Positions 16,739 to 25,637 of a DNA stretch of 64,000 nt are shown piece by piece. The DNA is from Agrobacterium albertimagni AOL15 (lineage in GTDB: Bacteria > Pseudomonadota > Alphaproteobacteria > Rhizobiales > Rhizobiaceae): NCBI RefSeq assembly GCF_000300855.1, contig NZ_ALJF01000010.1, positions 372,001 through 436,000 on the forward strand, read 5' to 3'. The position numbers and the translations under genes were made by a program. The notes beneath the pieces were generated by a model. That model was given only the letters and a program-made list of their open reading frames with translations. It was not told the DNA's origin and ran no database searches. Each line of letters starts with the position of its first letter. Positions within the stretch are counted from its first letter, which is position 1.

Positions 16739-17923
16739 ATGCACACGGCACACACCACGGATATCGCAGCCGACATCGCGCCCGATTGGGCGGCGATCGC
16801 GGTCGTCATCCTCGGTGTCACCGCTTTTGCCGTGGGGCAGGGGCTCACCTATCCGCTGATCTCGCTGATCCTCGAAAGCCGCGGCGTCTCTTCCAGCATG
16901 GCGGGCTTGAACGCCTCGGTCTTTGCGCTGGGCCTCGCCTCGTCGACGCTTCTGATCGGCAGGTTGACGCAGCGGATACGTGGCGACCGGTTGATCGTTG
17001 CCTCGCTCTGCGGCGTCTCTGTCTGCCTCGCCACTTTCTCGGCCTTTGATGAGCTCTGGATCTGGTTCGTCGCCCGCTTCCTGCTCGGCTTCTGCACCAG
17101 CATCATCTACACGGTCTCTGAGGCCTGGCTGAATACCGCCTGCCCGGACCGCCTGCGCGGCCGGGTCTCCGGTGCCTATAGCGCCGGCATGTGTGCAGGC
17201 TTTGCCGCAGGTCCGCTGGCCATCCCGCTCGTCGGCATCGAGGACGGCTTCGCCTTCGCCCTGACGGCAGCCTACGTGGCACTCGTCGCCTTCGCCTCCG
17301 TTATGCTCGGTCGTTACGCCAAGACCAAGCCGGAAGCCTCCGAAGCCGGCGGCCTCCTCACTTTCGTCAGGATGGCGCCGGTCCTGACGCTGATGGTCGT
17401 CGCCTTCGGCTTCTCGGACATCGCGGCGATCTCGATGATCCCACTCTATTTCGTCGAGCGTGGCTACAGCCAGAATTTTGCGGCCTTCGTCGTTACCATG
17501 GTGGCCCTGCCCACGGCGCTTGCCCAGCCCTTTGTCGGCTGGCTGCTGGATCGCCTGTCGCGACCGGTCATTGCCGTCTCTGGCTCGTTGATTGCTGCTG
17601 TCGCCTTCCTGGCTCTGCCCTTGATGACGTCTGAGGCTGCCCTGCTGATCACCATCTCGATCCTAGGTGCCGCAAGCTTCTCGCTCTACACGGCCGCGCT
17701 GACCCTGCTCGGCGAGCGCTTCCGTGGCGGTCTGCTGGTCTCGGGTGCCGCCGTCTTTGCGCTGGCTTATGCGATCGGTAGCGCAGCCGGCTCCGGCAGC
17801 ACGGGGCTGACAATGGATCTGATCTCGGTCGATGCCGGTCCGGTCTTCGTCGGCCTGCTGATGCTCGTCTTTACCGGCTTTTTCGCCTTCAATCTCGTGC
17901 GCTTGCGCGCAGCAAAGCGCTGA
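16739..17923 (+). CDS. MFS transporter (YcaD/TetA-like)
   Basis: 394 residues, 12 predicted transmembrane segments. The loop after TM2 reads GRLTQRIRGDRL, the MFS motif A position. ARFLLGFCTSIIYTVSEAWLNTACPDRLRGRVSGAYSAGMCAGFAAGP is typical of the YcaD subgroup, which has an unusual SEAWLN stretch. The substrate is unknown. The next gene starts four bases after the stop, so the two are probably co-transcribed. Confidence 0.85.
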   Translation: MHTAHTTDIAADIAPDWAAIAVVILGVTAFAVGQGLTYPLISLILESRGVSSSMAGLNASVFALGLASSTLLIGRLTQRIRGDRLIVASLCGVSVCLATFSAFDELWIWFVARFLLGFCTSIIYTVSEAWLNTACPDRLRGRVSGAYSAGMCAGFAAGPLAIPLVGIEDGFAFALTAAYVALVAFASVMLGRYAKTKPEASEAGGLLTFVRMAPVLTLMVVAFGFSDIAAISMIPLYFVERGYSQNFAAFVVTMVALPTALAQPFVGWLLDRLSRPVIAVSGSLIAAVAFLALPLMTSEAALLITISILGAASFSLYTAALTLLGERFRGGLLVSGAAVFALAYAIGSAAGSGSTGLTMDLISVDAGPVFVGLLMLVFTGFFAFNLVRLRAAKR

Positions 17924-17927
17924 AGCT

Positions 17928-18269
17928 ATGCTTGAAACATCCCCGCCCGAGATCTTCGATTGTCAATCCTGCGGTGCCTGCTGCGCCTATTCCGCCGATT
18001 GGCCACGCTTCTCCATGGAAAGCGATGAGGAACTGGCCGCCATTCCCGAAGCAATGATCGCAAAGGACGAGAGTGGCATGAAGTTCGAGAATGGTCGCTG
18101 TGCGGCACTCACCGGCGAAGTCGGCAAACATGTCGGCTGCGCCGTCTATCTCGTGCGTCCGCATGTCTGCCGTACCTGCATGCCCGGCGACGAGGAATGC
18201 AAGATCGCGCGGGCCGAATTCGGTTTCCCGATCGATGGCCTCCCGGAGCCTGAGATCTACGAGGCTTGA
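17928..18269 (+). CDS. YkgJ family cysteine cluster protein
   Basis: 113 residues with the family pattern DCQSCGACC (about 11-19), a central RCAAL and later GCAVYLVRPHVCRTCMPGDEEC. The conserved cysteines are thought to bind zinc or an iron-sulfur cluster; the function is uncharacterised. It is close behind the MFS gene. Confidence 0.82.
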   Translation: MLETSPPEIFDCQSCGACCAYSADWPRFSMESDEELAAIPEAMIAKDESGMKFENGRCAALTGEVGKHVGCAVYLVRPHVCRTCMPGDEECKIARAEFGFPIDGLPEPEIYEA

Positions 18270-18272
18270 GGC

Positions 18273-18602
18273 TTAGGGGACAGTGACCGTCACCTGGTCG
18301 GCAGGCAGTTCGCCGCCGATCTCGGCCTTCTGGCTCTTCTTGTCATAAACGCAGATCGAACTGACGACAGCATCGGCCCCAACAGCCTTGCCCGTCAGGA
18401 TCGCCACGCCATAGCTCTCGGTGCCGAAGGGATCGACGACGACCTTTGGCTGCTCAATCCGCCCTTCGGCGAGCACGGCGCATTTGGCGGCGACATCCTT
18501 GGCAAATTCGTCCCAGGCATCGCTCGACGCGGCGAATGCCGATGAGGCGAGAGGACCGAAGACGATTGCGGTCGCCGTCAAAAGCTTGCGGGAACGGAGC
18601 AT
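18273..18602 (-). CDS. Hypothetical secreted protein
   Basis: 109 residues from MLRSRKLLTATAIVFG, which begins a clear signal peptide ending near SSAFAASS. The mature part has two cysteines (AAKCAVL and SSICVYDKK), a likely disulfide, and the pattern DPFGTESYGVAILTG. I do not recognise a family. It converges on the YkgJ gene (three bases apart) and diverges from sodB, sharing a 194-bp upstream region. Confidence 0.65.
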   Translation of the reverse strand: MLRSRKLLTATAIVFGPLASSAFAASSDAWDEFAKDVAAKCAVLAEGRIEQPKVVVDPFGTESYGVAILTGKAVGADAVVSSICVYDKKSQKAEIGGELPADQVTVTVP

Positions 18603-18796
18603 GGGAACCTCGGTTGGATGCAGTGAGGCTTCAAACCTCGGCTGGAACGGGCCGTCGCGCAAGTCCAAAAACGGAAGAGATTTCTTTCCCTTGTGGGCCG
18701 TATTTTGGAAGGGCAAAGGTTGCCTGCGCGTTGTTCCGCACCTATGTTCCCGTCACCTGCCAAAACGCAATCCATTTGCCAAAAGGAGATCTCACC

Positions 18797-19399
18797 ATGG
18801 CCTTCGAATTGCCCGCCCTCCCGTATGCCTACGACTCGCTGGCACCGTTCATGTCGGCTGAAACGCTTGAGTTTCACCACGACAAGCACCATCAGGCCTA
18901 TGTGACCAACGGCAACAACCTCCTGAAGGATTCCGGCCTCGAGGGTCTGTCTCTGGAAGAGATCGTCAAGCAGTCCTACGGCAAGAATGCCGGCCTCTTC
19001 AACAATGCCGGCCAGCATTACAACCACATCCACTTCTGGAACTGGATGAAGAAGGACGGCGGCGGCAACAAGCTTCCGGGCAAGCTTCAGGCTGCCATCG
19101 ACAGCGATCTCGGCGGCTATGACAAGTTCAAGGCCGATTTCGTCGCAGCTGGCACCACCCAGTTCGGCTCCGGTTGGGCGTGGCTCTCCGTCAAGGACGG
19201 CAAGCTCGAAATCTCCAAGACCCCGAACGGCGAAAGCCCGCTGATCCATGGCGCGTCGCCGATCCTCGGCGTCGATGTCTGGGAACACTCCTACTACATC
19301 GACTACCGCAACGCCCGTCCGAAGTACCTCGAAGCCTTCGTCGACAGCCTGATCAACTGGGACTATGTCCTGGAAATGTACGAAGCCGCGACCAAGTAA
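18797..19399 (+). CDS. sodB: Superoxide dismutase, Fe type
   Basis: 200 residues with AAGGAGAT upstream. It dismutates superoxide in the cytoplasm. Metal ligands are His27 (EFHHDKHH), His77 (NHIHFW), Asp160 and His164 (GVDVWEHSYYIDY). Glutamine at 73 in NNAGQHYNH, rather than glycine, and the sequence SPLIHGASPILG argue for an iron enzyme, although cambialistic activity cannot be excluded. Confidence 0.95.
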   Translation: MAFELPALPYAYDSLAPFMSAETLEFHHDKHHQAYVTNGNNLLKDSGLEGLSLEEIVKQSYGKNAGLFNNAGQHYNHIHFWNWMKKDGGGNKLPGKLQAAIDSDLGGYDKFKADFVAAGTTQFGSGWAWLSVKDGKLEISKTPNGESPLIHGASPILGVDVWEHSYYIDYRNARPKYLEAFVDSLINWDYVLEMYEAATK

Positions 19400-19421
19400 G
19401 GGCTGCCATACATCCGCTTTC

Positions 19422-19450
19422 AAACGCCCGGTGCCTTGCGCCGGGCGTTT
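19422..19450 (+). terminator. Terminator of sodB
   Basis: AAACGCCCGG (19422-19431) pairs perfectly with CCGGGCGTTT (19441-19450), followed by TCGTTTGC; it starts 22 bp after the sodB stop. Confidence 0.88.
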
Positions 19451-19553
19451 TCGTTTGCAGCGAGTTTCGTTCCCTTTGTGCGCTGCATTGGAACCATCCC
19501 GCCCCGCTCACGTTTCTTGGGCAAGATCCCGAAACAAGAAAAGGAGCCGATCC

Positions 19554-19877
19554 ATGGCGACGTCCAACCTGCAGGCAGAACTGCGCGAGCTGCGCGAACA
19601 GATGACCGAGTTGAAGGAAGTCATCGGCCGTCAGGCCGGTCGCGCCGGCTACGATGTCCGCCACCGCGCGTCGGAAGCTTGGCATGAGGCGGCCCGCACG
19701 GCAGGCACCGTGGCCGACTATGCCCGTGACGGTGCCGACACCGTAGCTGGGGTCGCTCGTCGCCATCCGGCTGCAGCGTCCACGGCCCTCATCACGCTTG
19801 GCATCATTGGCGGCGTCATCGGCTATCTCGTCGCCACCTCGACGCCGGCAAAGCGCGACCGCTGGCATTGGAATTGA
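19554..19877 (+). CDS. DUF883/ElaB-like membrane-anchored stress protein
   Basis: 107 residues from MATSNLQAEL, preceded by AAAAGGAG. A long amphipathic, coiled-coil-like helix (about 6-70: LQAELRELREQMTELKEVIGRQ ...) is followed by one hydrophobic helix (TALITLGIIGGVIGYLVA) and a short basic tail. This is the layout of DUF883 proteins such as ElaB/YqjD, inner-membrane proteins that can bind ribosomes in stationary phase; that role here is inferred. The next gene starts eight bases after the stop. Confidence 0.75.
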   Translation: MATSNLQAELRELREQMTELKEVIGRQAGRAGYDVRHRASEAWHEAARTAGTVADYARDGADTVAGVARRHPAAASTALITLGIIGGVIGYLVATSTPAKRDRWHWN

Positions 19878-19885
19878 GGCCTGCC

Positions 19886-20143
19886 ATGGTGAAGGTCACC
19901 TATCACGTCGTGGCCCATGACGAAGGCTATGCCTACCGCCTGGGCGACGTCTATTCGGAACCTTATCCGACACACGAACAGGCGCTTGCTGCGGCCCGCC
20001 AGGCCGCCGGCGCCCAGCAACTCTCCGACGGCGACGCCGAAATCAGCTGGCAGGACGCCGAGGGCGAGTGGCATCACGAACATGCGGACGGTGCGGACCG
20101 CCCCATGACGGACGTCGTCGACGATGTCGAGGACGACCGGTAG
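19886..20143 (+). CDS. DUF2188-like small protein
   Basis: 85 residues from MVKVTYHVVAHD, with GAGG overlapping the preceding stop. The pattern VxYHVVxHDEGYAYRxGDVYSE...THEQALAAARQAA fits DUF2188-type small cytoplasmic proteins; the C-terminus is strongly acidic. Function unknown. It is probably co-transcribed with the DUF883 gene and ends at a strong bidirectional terminator. Confidence 0.65.
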   Translation: MVKVTYHVVAHDEGYAYRLGDVYSEPYPTHEQALAAARQAAGAQQLSDGDAEISWQDAEGEWHHEHADGADRPMTDVVDDVEDDR

Positions 20144-20171
20144 CCTGACTGTTTTGAGTCCAGGCAAAAGG

Positions 20172-20201
20172 GAAAGCCCGTGGCGCAAGCCACGGGCTTT
20201 C
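20172..20201. terminator. Bidirectional terminator
   Basis: GAAAGCCCGTGGC (20172-20184) pairs perfectly with GCCACGGGCTTTC (20189-20201) around GCAA. It lies between the convergent DUF2188 and chemoreceptor genes and suits both. Confidence 0.88.
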
Positions 20202-20237
20202 TTGATTCTGCTGAAGATTGCTCGGGGAGCAGCCCGG

Positions 20238-22259
20238 TCAGAATTCCGTCCAGTCCTGCTTCGCCGGTTCTGCGGGCGCCGCAGAGCCCATGCCGAAGGC
20301 GCGGCCGAGTTTACCGGCAAGCGCACGCGCCGGCGACGGGGCAGGGCTGTGGGCGGCAGAGGCAGCAGCCGGCTGGCGCGGCACAGATCGAGCAACTGGC
20401 GCAGGCGTCGCATGCGCGGGCGCAGTGGCACGTTGCTGCGTCCGCTGAGGCACGGCGGCGGATGCGCCCTGGCCAAGACGGAACTGGGCGAGCAGCGTGT
20501 TGAGCGAATCCGCTTCCGCTGCCAGCGTATGGGAAGCAGCCGTTTGCTCTTCGACCATGGCGGCATTCTGCTGCGTGCCCTGATCCATCGCGGTGACAGC
20601 GAGATTGATCTCCTGCAGGCCGGTCGACTGTTCGCGCGCCGCAACCACGATCGCGCCGACATGGTGGCTGATCTCCTGAACGGCGCTGACGATCTTGTCG
20701 AGCTCCGTGCCGGTCTCGCCGACCAGCGCCACGCCATTGCCGACCTGCGCGGTCGAACGTGAAATCAGCGACTTGATCTCCTTGGCGGCATTGGCCGAGC
20801 GTTGCGCGAGTTCCCGGACTTCCTGGGCAACGACGGCGAAACCCTTGCCGGCCTCGCCGGCGCGGGCCGCCTCGACGCCGGCATTGAGGGCCAGAAGGTT
20901 GGTCTGGAAGGCAATGTCTTCGATCACGCCGATGATGCTGGAGATCGACTGTGACGACTGCTCGATCTCCGTCATCGCCTGAACGGCGTTCCGGACGACT
21001 TCACCGGAGCGCTCGGCACCGGAACGCGTGCTGTCCACGAGCTGGCCCACATCTTCGGCGCGTTTGGCCGTGTCGCGCACGGTCTTGGTCACCTGTTCGA
21101 CGGCGGCGGCCGTTTCTTCGACGGAAGCTGCCTGCTGTTCGGTGCGCCGCGCAAGATCGTCTGCAGAGGCGCGAATTTCGGCTGCACCGGCATGGATTGC
21201 ATGGGCATTTGCGCCCACGGTTCTCAGCGCCGCATGCAGCTTCTCGAGAGACTCGTTGAAGTTGCCACGCAGACTGTCGAGATGGGAGGCAAAGGGCTTT
21301 TCAAGCCGGAACACCACATCCCCTTCCGAGAGTGCCGAGAGGCCCTTGGCGAGTTCGGTCATGGCGAAGCGCACTTCCTCGGCTTCGCGGGCCTTTTCCG
21401 CTTCGGCCTTCTGACGGTCGGCCTCGGCCTGTTCGCGCATCGTACGGCGCTCGTCGGACATACGCGCGCTTTCGATTGCCGCATCCTTGAACACCAGCAC
21501 GGCTTTCGCCATGCGGCCAACTTCGTCACCACGGTCGACGGCCGGCACTTCGACGGCGTGGTCGCCGGCAGCCAGACGGGCCATGGCATTGGTCATGCCG
21601 GTGATCGGCGTGACGATCGAGCGGGCGAGCAGCCAGATCAGGCCGACCGCAAAGACGCCGGCGACGGCTGCACCGAGGGTCAATGCCAGTTCGAGGGCGA
21701 AATGCGCCGCGTCGAGACGGGCGCGAGTGGCAGCTGTCTCCGCTGCCAGCAGGCTCTTGATATCGGCGGCAGCAGCACGGAAGGTGTCAAGCGCACCCGC
21801 GGCATCCGACTTGCCGATGGTTGCGATCTCTTCGATCGATGTCTGGCCTGCCTTGCGAGCGGCGATCTGCGGATCGGCAATCTGCTTTGCATAGGTCTCT
21901 GCGGCGGCCCGCATCGCATCAAGCCGGGCGACGAGTGCATTGTCGCTTGCAGCCAACGTTTTCGCCTCTGTGATGGCAGCGTCGAGCGCCTGGCGCTCGG
22001 TGGTTACGGCTGCAAGCGTGCTTTCGCTGCCGAACAGAAGGTAACCGCGCTCGTTTGCCGCCTGCTCGGCCATGGCGGTCTTTGCGGCATCGACGAGGTT
22101 GACGATGCGTTGGGCGCGGTCCTGGTCGACCAGCGCGGACTTGGCCGTATAGGCCTGCACGAAGACGACGACGGAGGCCAGGAAACATCCGGCCATGATG
22201 GTGCAAAAGGTGAGGATCAGCTTTTTGCTGAGCGAAAGGTTTTTGAGGAACATGATCAT
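20238..22259 (-). CDS. Methyl-accepting chemotaxis protein
   Basis: 673 residues. TM1 (about 11-33) and TM2 (about 195-215) flank a periplasmic helical sensor of about 155 residues rich in Ala, like a CHASE3/four-helix domain. HAMP domains (about 216-345) and the MCP signaling hairpin follow; its tip is [33 protein letters not shown] linker rich in Ala and Pro leads to the terminal DWTEF, similar to the NWETF-type tether for CheR/CheB methylation enzymes. The start is uncertain between two ATGs (22259 and 22253). No che genes are nearby, so it feeds a chemotaxis system elsewhere. The ligand is unknown. Confidence 0.92.
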   Translation of the reverse strand: MIMFLKNLSLSKKLILTFCTIMAGCFLASVVVFVQAYTAKSALVDQDRAQRIVNLVDAAKTAMAEQAANERGYLLFGSESTLAAVTTERQALDAAITEAKTLAASDNALVARLDAMRAAAETYAKQIADPQIAARKAGQTSIEEIATIGKSDAAGALDTFRAAAADIKSLLAAETAATRARLDAAHFALELALTLGAAVAGVFAVGLIWLLARSIVTPITGMTNAMARLAAGDHAVEVPAVDRGDEVGRMAKAVLVFKDAAIESARMSDERRTMREQAEADRQKAEAEKAREAEEVRFAMTELAKGLSALSEGDVVFRLEKPFASHLDSLRGNFNESLEKLHAALRTVGANAHAIHAGAAEIRASADDLARRTEQQAASVEETAAAVEQVTKTVRDTAKRAEDVGQLVDSTRSGAERSGEVVRNAVQAMTEIEQSSQSISSIIGVIEDIAFQTNLLALNAGVEAARAGEAGKGFAVVAQEVRELAQRSANAAKEIKSLISRSTAQVGNGVALVGETGTELDKIVSAVQEISHHVGAIVVAAREQSTGLQEINLAVTAMDQGTQQNAAMVEEQTAASHTLAAEADSLNTLLAQFRLGQGASAAVPQRTQQRATAPAHATPAPVARSVPRQPAAASAAHSPAPSPARALAGKLGRAFGMGSAAPAEPAKQDWTEF

Positions 22260-22479
22260 GACTTTCGGGCGCGCGAAAACGGCGGGACAGCCGGAAGGCC
22301 GGCGTCCAGATGCAGCGGTGACATGATCCGTTCAGGTGTTTGCGTCTCCGTCATGGAGCGCTCAGGGGGACACCGGAAGCGACCGATCGCTGGCAATCCT
22401 GTCGGAAACGATTTTACAAGCCGTTACCAAGACATGTCCGAATTGCCGCAGGCGGCCAATTTGGTGGCATTTGCCACCA

Positions 22480-23504
22480 TCACGGAGCCTGCATCGCCAC
22501 CTTGTTCGACACGACGAGAAGGATGTTGAGGTCGCGTTCGGGATAGAAATCCTTGGCGCGCATCTCGAATGTCGTCGGGCCGGTCTTCTTCACGCCTTGC
22601 CCGCAGAAACTGACAATGGATTCCGGGTTGAGCTTGTCGACGGTGAGACGAAAATCGCCGATCGGACCATACCAGTTGTTGCCGGTGGTCAGAATGTAGG
22701 ACAGCCACTGCTCGAAATAGTAGATCCCGCATCCGGGTTTTGCTTCTTCTCCAGCTTGATCGCCGCATTGAGGAATGCGTCGTCGATGCAATAGCGCTGC
22801 TGGTATTCGGCATAGGCATCCGATGGTTTCCCGTCCCACATGAAGACAAGGCCGGCACTGCCGCCGACACTCGGGCGATAGCGATGCTCGACTTCTACGT
22901 CTGCGCCGGCCGGGAAGGTCGTCTCCCACCAATAGATGGATTCGAGTTCCCAGACGGGCGCATATTCCGGAGCAGCCTCACCACCAGTGCCGTGGTTGAT
23001 GTCGACGATCAGTCCCTTGGCCAGCCAATCCTTGATCACGTCGGGCTCCAGCGCCTTCAGCGCTTCCGTCGTCTCTTTAAGGAGGGGCTGCAGCGGGATC
23101 TCCTGCTCTTCGACATCGGCGGTGAAGTCGATGCCGCGGACGAGCACGCGCTGTTGCAGGTTCGGCTCGATCTCCTCGCCGTCCTGGACGACGGAGAAAT
23201 CCATGAAGTTGTCGCTCTGCTCGTCCGGCACCGCCGACATGATCTCGATGGGGCCGCCGATCTTCGGCATGGGGAAGGCGACGATCGTGCTGACAGGCTT
23301 GTCGCTGGTATTGCGGTAGAGGTATTTCACCTCCACCTTCTCCGGCGAGATGTAGAGATCTTCCCGCGCCATGGTGATCTCTTCGCTGCGCGTGAAGACC
23401 AGGCCCCCGGCCTCGAGTGTGGCCATGGAATCATTTGCCAGGACTGTGGTGGTGGCGAATGCCTGCAGAGCGCAGGCCAGCATCAGTTTCGGCACGGTCG
23501 TCAC
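22480..23504 (-). pseudogene. DUF4424 secreted protein, frameshifted
   Basis: The reading frame opens at a GTG (complement of 23502-23504; VTTVPKLMLACAL) with a signal peptide ending VLAND and runs through TLEAGGLVFTRSEEITMAREDLYISP to CIDDAFLNAAIKLEKKQNPD near 22735. It then leaves the family sequence and stops at 22689. From about 22735 the -1-shifted frame continues the same protein (GCGIYYFEQWLSYILTTGNN ... VVSNKVAMQAP) to a stop at 22480. One missing base near CAAAACCCGGATGCGGG would explain this. The role of DUF4424 proteins is unknown. Either the gene is inactivated or the base is a sequencing error. Confidence 0.75.
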
Positions 23505-23534
23505 GGTTCGAAATCCCCCAGAACCCAAAACGGA

Positions 23535-23559
23535 AAATGCCACCTTAGCGGTGGCATTT
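23535..23559 (-). terminator. Terminator of bioMNY
   Basis: AAATGCCACC (23535-23544) pairs with GGTGGCATTT (23550-23559); 27 bases past the bioY stop and 30 bases ahead of the DUF4424 start. On the leftward strand the hairpin is followed by TTCCG, a short U-run. Confidence 0.75.
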
Positions 23560-23586
23560 CGATTCTTGAACGACGCTTTCTGGGTG

Positions 23587-24150
23587 TTATGCGCGGGCCG
23601 CCAGCAGCGGATAGCCGACGAGCACGGCGCGTGCCGCAAGCGTGGCAATCGCCGCCTTGACGAGGTCGCCCGGGATGAAGGCGAGCGAGCCGAGGACGAC
23701 CTTGTCGAAGGGCGTGCCGGCCACGAGCGACAGCCACGGCATGCCGCAGAGATAGACGACGCCAATGCCGCCGACGACGCTGGCGACAAAGAAACCGGCC
23801 ATTTGCTTGGCAGCCGACTGGCCTTCGCGCACGAGCTTCTCCGCAAGGAAACCGGTGACGAAGGCGCCCATGATCCAGCCGAAGATATAGCCGCCGGTCG
23901 GCCCCATCAGCACGTTGAGGCCGCCACGACCGCCCGACAGGACGGGAAGGCCGACGGCGACGAGCACGACCAGCAGCGCATAGGCGGCGGCACCGCGTTT
24001 CGCCCCGATGATGCAGCCGGCGAGCATGACGCCCATGGACTGCGCCGTGATCGGTACCGGCAGCAACGGGATCGGCACCGGCGGAATGAAGCCGAGCACG
24101 ATGATGATCGCGGTGAAGAGGGCGGCGAGCACGATGTCTCTGGTGGTCAT
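23587..24150 (-). CDS. bioY: Biotin transporter S component
   Basis: 187 residues from MTTRDIVLAA, with about six transmembrane segments. BioY features seen are ITAQSMGVMLAGCIIGAKRG, GGLNVLMGPTGGYIFGWIMGAFVTG and a C-terminal AFIPGDLVKA. BioY binds biotin in the membrane and works with the BioM ATPase and BioN T component encoded just upstream. The three genes form the bioMNY order known from Rhizobium etli and Sinorhizobium. Confidence 0.93.
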   Translation of the reverse strand: MTTRDIVLAALFTAIIIVLGFIPPVPIPLLPVPITAQSMGVMLAGCIIGAKRGAAAYALLVVLVAVGLPVLSGGRGGLNVLMGPTGGYIFGWIMGAFVTGFLAEKLVREGQSAAKQMAGFFVASVVGGIGVVYLCGMPWLSLVAGTPFDKVVLGSLAFIPGDLVKAAIATLAARAVLVGYPLLAARA

Positions 24151-24181
24151 GGAACGGGTCCCCTGTAATCTTTCAGGAATT

Positions 24182-24787
24182 TTACTGACCCCGAATTCCC
24201 CGGGCGTCAATCGCCTCGGCGATCCGATCGGCATCCTTCAACGTCGAAATGATGAGGGGACCGAGCATGCGCGAGAGCTTCACCGGAATGCCGCGCGCCG
24301 CATGGGCTTCCTTCAGCGCTTCATAGCGCGCCGCGATTTCCGGCACGAAACGGAGCACGAGCCCCAGCGCTAGCCCGAGATCGGCCGCCTTTATTAACCC
24401 CAGCCGCTCGAGTGGTCGGGCAAGATCGGTGACGGCTGCCATGAAATCGGCAATGCTGGTGGAGGCCGTGACGGCAGCCGCAAGAAACAGGATGGCAACG
24501 AGCCTCAGTGTGATCACGAGAGCCTCGTGAGGCGACAGAAGCAGCAGATTGACCACCGCGAGGAAGGCGATCGTGAAGAGCACCGGCTTCAGCCGCCGAA
24601 ATCCTTCCGGCACGCCGACCCCGGTCGACAGATAGAGAGAGCCGGTGGCGATCAGGGCCATAGTCAGCACCAGCGGATGATCGACCCAATACAGGCCCAG
24701 CCCGAAAGCCATCAGCCCAATAAGCTTCGGCTTGACCGGGATGCGATGCAGGAGGCTTTGCCCCTCAACATGCAGGCTCGTCAGCAT
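24182..24787 (-). CDS. bioN: Biotin ECF transporter T component
   Basis: 201 residues with about five membrane segments. It is an EcfT-type protein: the N-terminus has PVKPKLIGLMAFGLGLY, and the coupling-helix motifs appear as ALKEAHAARGI and ADRIAEAIDARGIRG (A-R-G signatures). It links the BioM ATPase to BioY. It overlaps bioM by seven bases, so translation is coupled. Confidence 0.93.
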   Translation of the reverse strand: MLTSLHVEGQSLLHRIPVKPKLIGLMAFGLGLYWVDHPLVLTMALIATGSLYLSTGVGVPEGFRRLKPVLFTIAFLAVVNLLLLSPHEALVITLRLVAILFLAAAVTASTSIADFMAAVTDLARPLERLGLIKAADLGLALGLVLRFVPEIAARYEALKEAHAARGIPVKLSRMLGPLIISTLKDADRIAEAIDARGIRGQ

Positions 24788-25461
24788 TCGGCAATCTCCC
24801 GGTAGTGGGCGATCGCTTCACGGGCCTTTCCGTCGAAGACGAGCGCCCCCTCGTGAAAGACCAGCACGCGGGAAAAATCCGCAACCAGATCAAGGTCATG
24901 GCTGATGACCACGGCCTGTTCGGCCAGCCCCTCTATCGCCGCCTTCACCCGAGCCCGGTTCCTAAGATCGAGCTGATTGGTCGGTTCGTCGAAGATCACC
25001 ACGTCAGGACGGTTGATGCAGACGGCCGCCAGCGCTGCAAGCTGCAGCTCCCCGCCGGATAGCTCGTGGGGACGTCTCGCCGCGAGATCGCTGATCCCGA
25101 ACCGGGCAAGGACCTCATCCACCAGCCGATCGACCTCCTGAGCAGTCAGCCCCCGCGCCTTTGGCCCGAGCGCGATATCCTCGCGGATAACAGGCAAAAT
25201 GATCTGATGGCCCGGGTTCTGGAAGATAAACCCCGTCCTCGCCCGCGCCGCCTTCTCGTCGGCAACCGTATCCAGCCCGTCCAGCGTTACCGTGCCGGAT
25301 GACGGCTTGGCGAGCCCCGCGATCAGCCGCGCAAAACTCGTCTTGCCCGAACCATTAAGCCCGATCACGCCGATGCGCGGCTCGACGAGCGACAGCGTCA
25401 GCGGTTGAAGGGCCACACGGTCGCCGAAGCGCAAGTCTGCCTGGTCGAAACGGATGTGCAA
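24781..25461 (-). CDS. bioM: Biotin ECF transporter ATPase
   Basis: 226 residues, read from a TTG (complement of 25459-25461) with AGGAG ten bases upstream. A much longer in-frame extension has no ABC similarity. Walker A GLNGSGKTS, Q-loop IFQNPGHQI, signature LSGGELQ, Walker B VVIFDEPTNQLD and switch His in VISHDLDLV identify an ECF-type ATPase. It powers biotin import with BioN and BioY. It shares a 176-bp promoter region with the divergent YcaQ-like gene. Confidence 0.92.
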   Translation of the reverse strand: MHIRFDQADLRFGDRVALQPLTLSLVEPRIGVIGLNGSGKTSFARLIAGLAKPSSGTVTLDGLDTVADEKAARARTGFIFQNPGHQIILPVIREDIALGPKARGLTAQEVDRLVDEVLARFGISDLAARRPHELSGGELQLAALAAVCINRPDVVIFDEPTNQLDLRNRARVKAAIEGLAEQAVVISHDLDLVADFSRVLVFHEGALVFDGKAREAIAHYREIAEC

Positions 25462-25637
25462 GGTGAGGGGTCTCCTGAAAGATCCGTTCCTATAGACCGC
25501 TGGAGCCCGGGCTTCCAGCCTCTGCTGTGAAGCAATCGATGCGCTACTTGGATCCTCATCCGGCCCAGGTGGCAGATCGTGGATCCCTACAAGTTCTACG
25601 CATTGAACAAACCGCGAACATGTCCTAGCCTCAAGCC

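Noticed and set aside
22463..22478. Terminator after the DUF4424 frame (GGTGGCA-TT-TGCCACC)
   Set aside because: The stem is short with an impossibly small loop unless opened to six pairs, and no U-run follows.
25462..25637. BioR operator between bioMNY and the YcaQ-like gene
   Set aside because: A CCTATAGACC stretch vaguely resembles the site, but the match to TTATMKATAA is too poor to claim.
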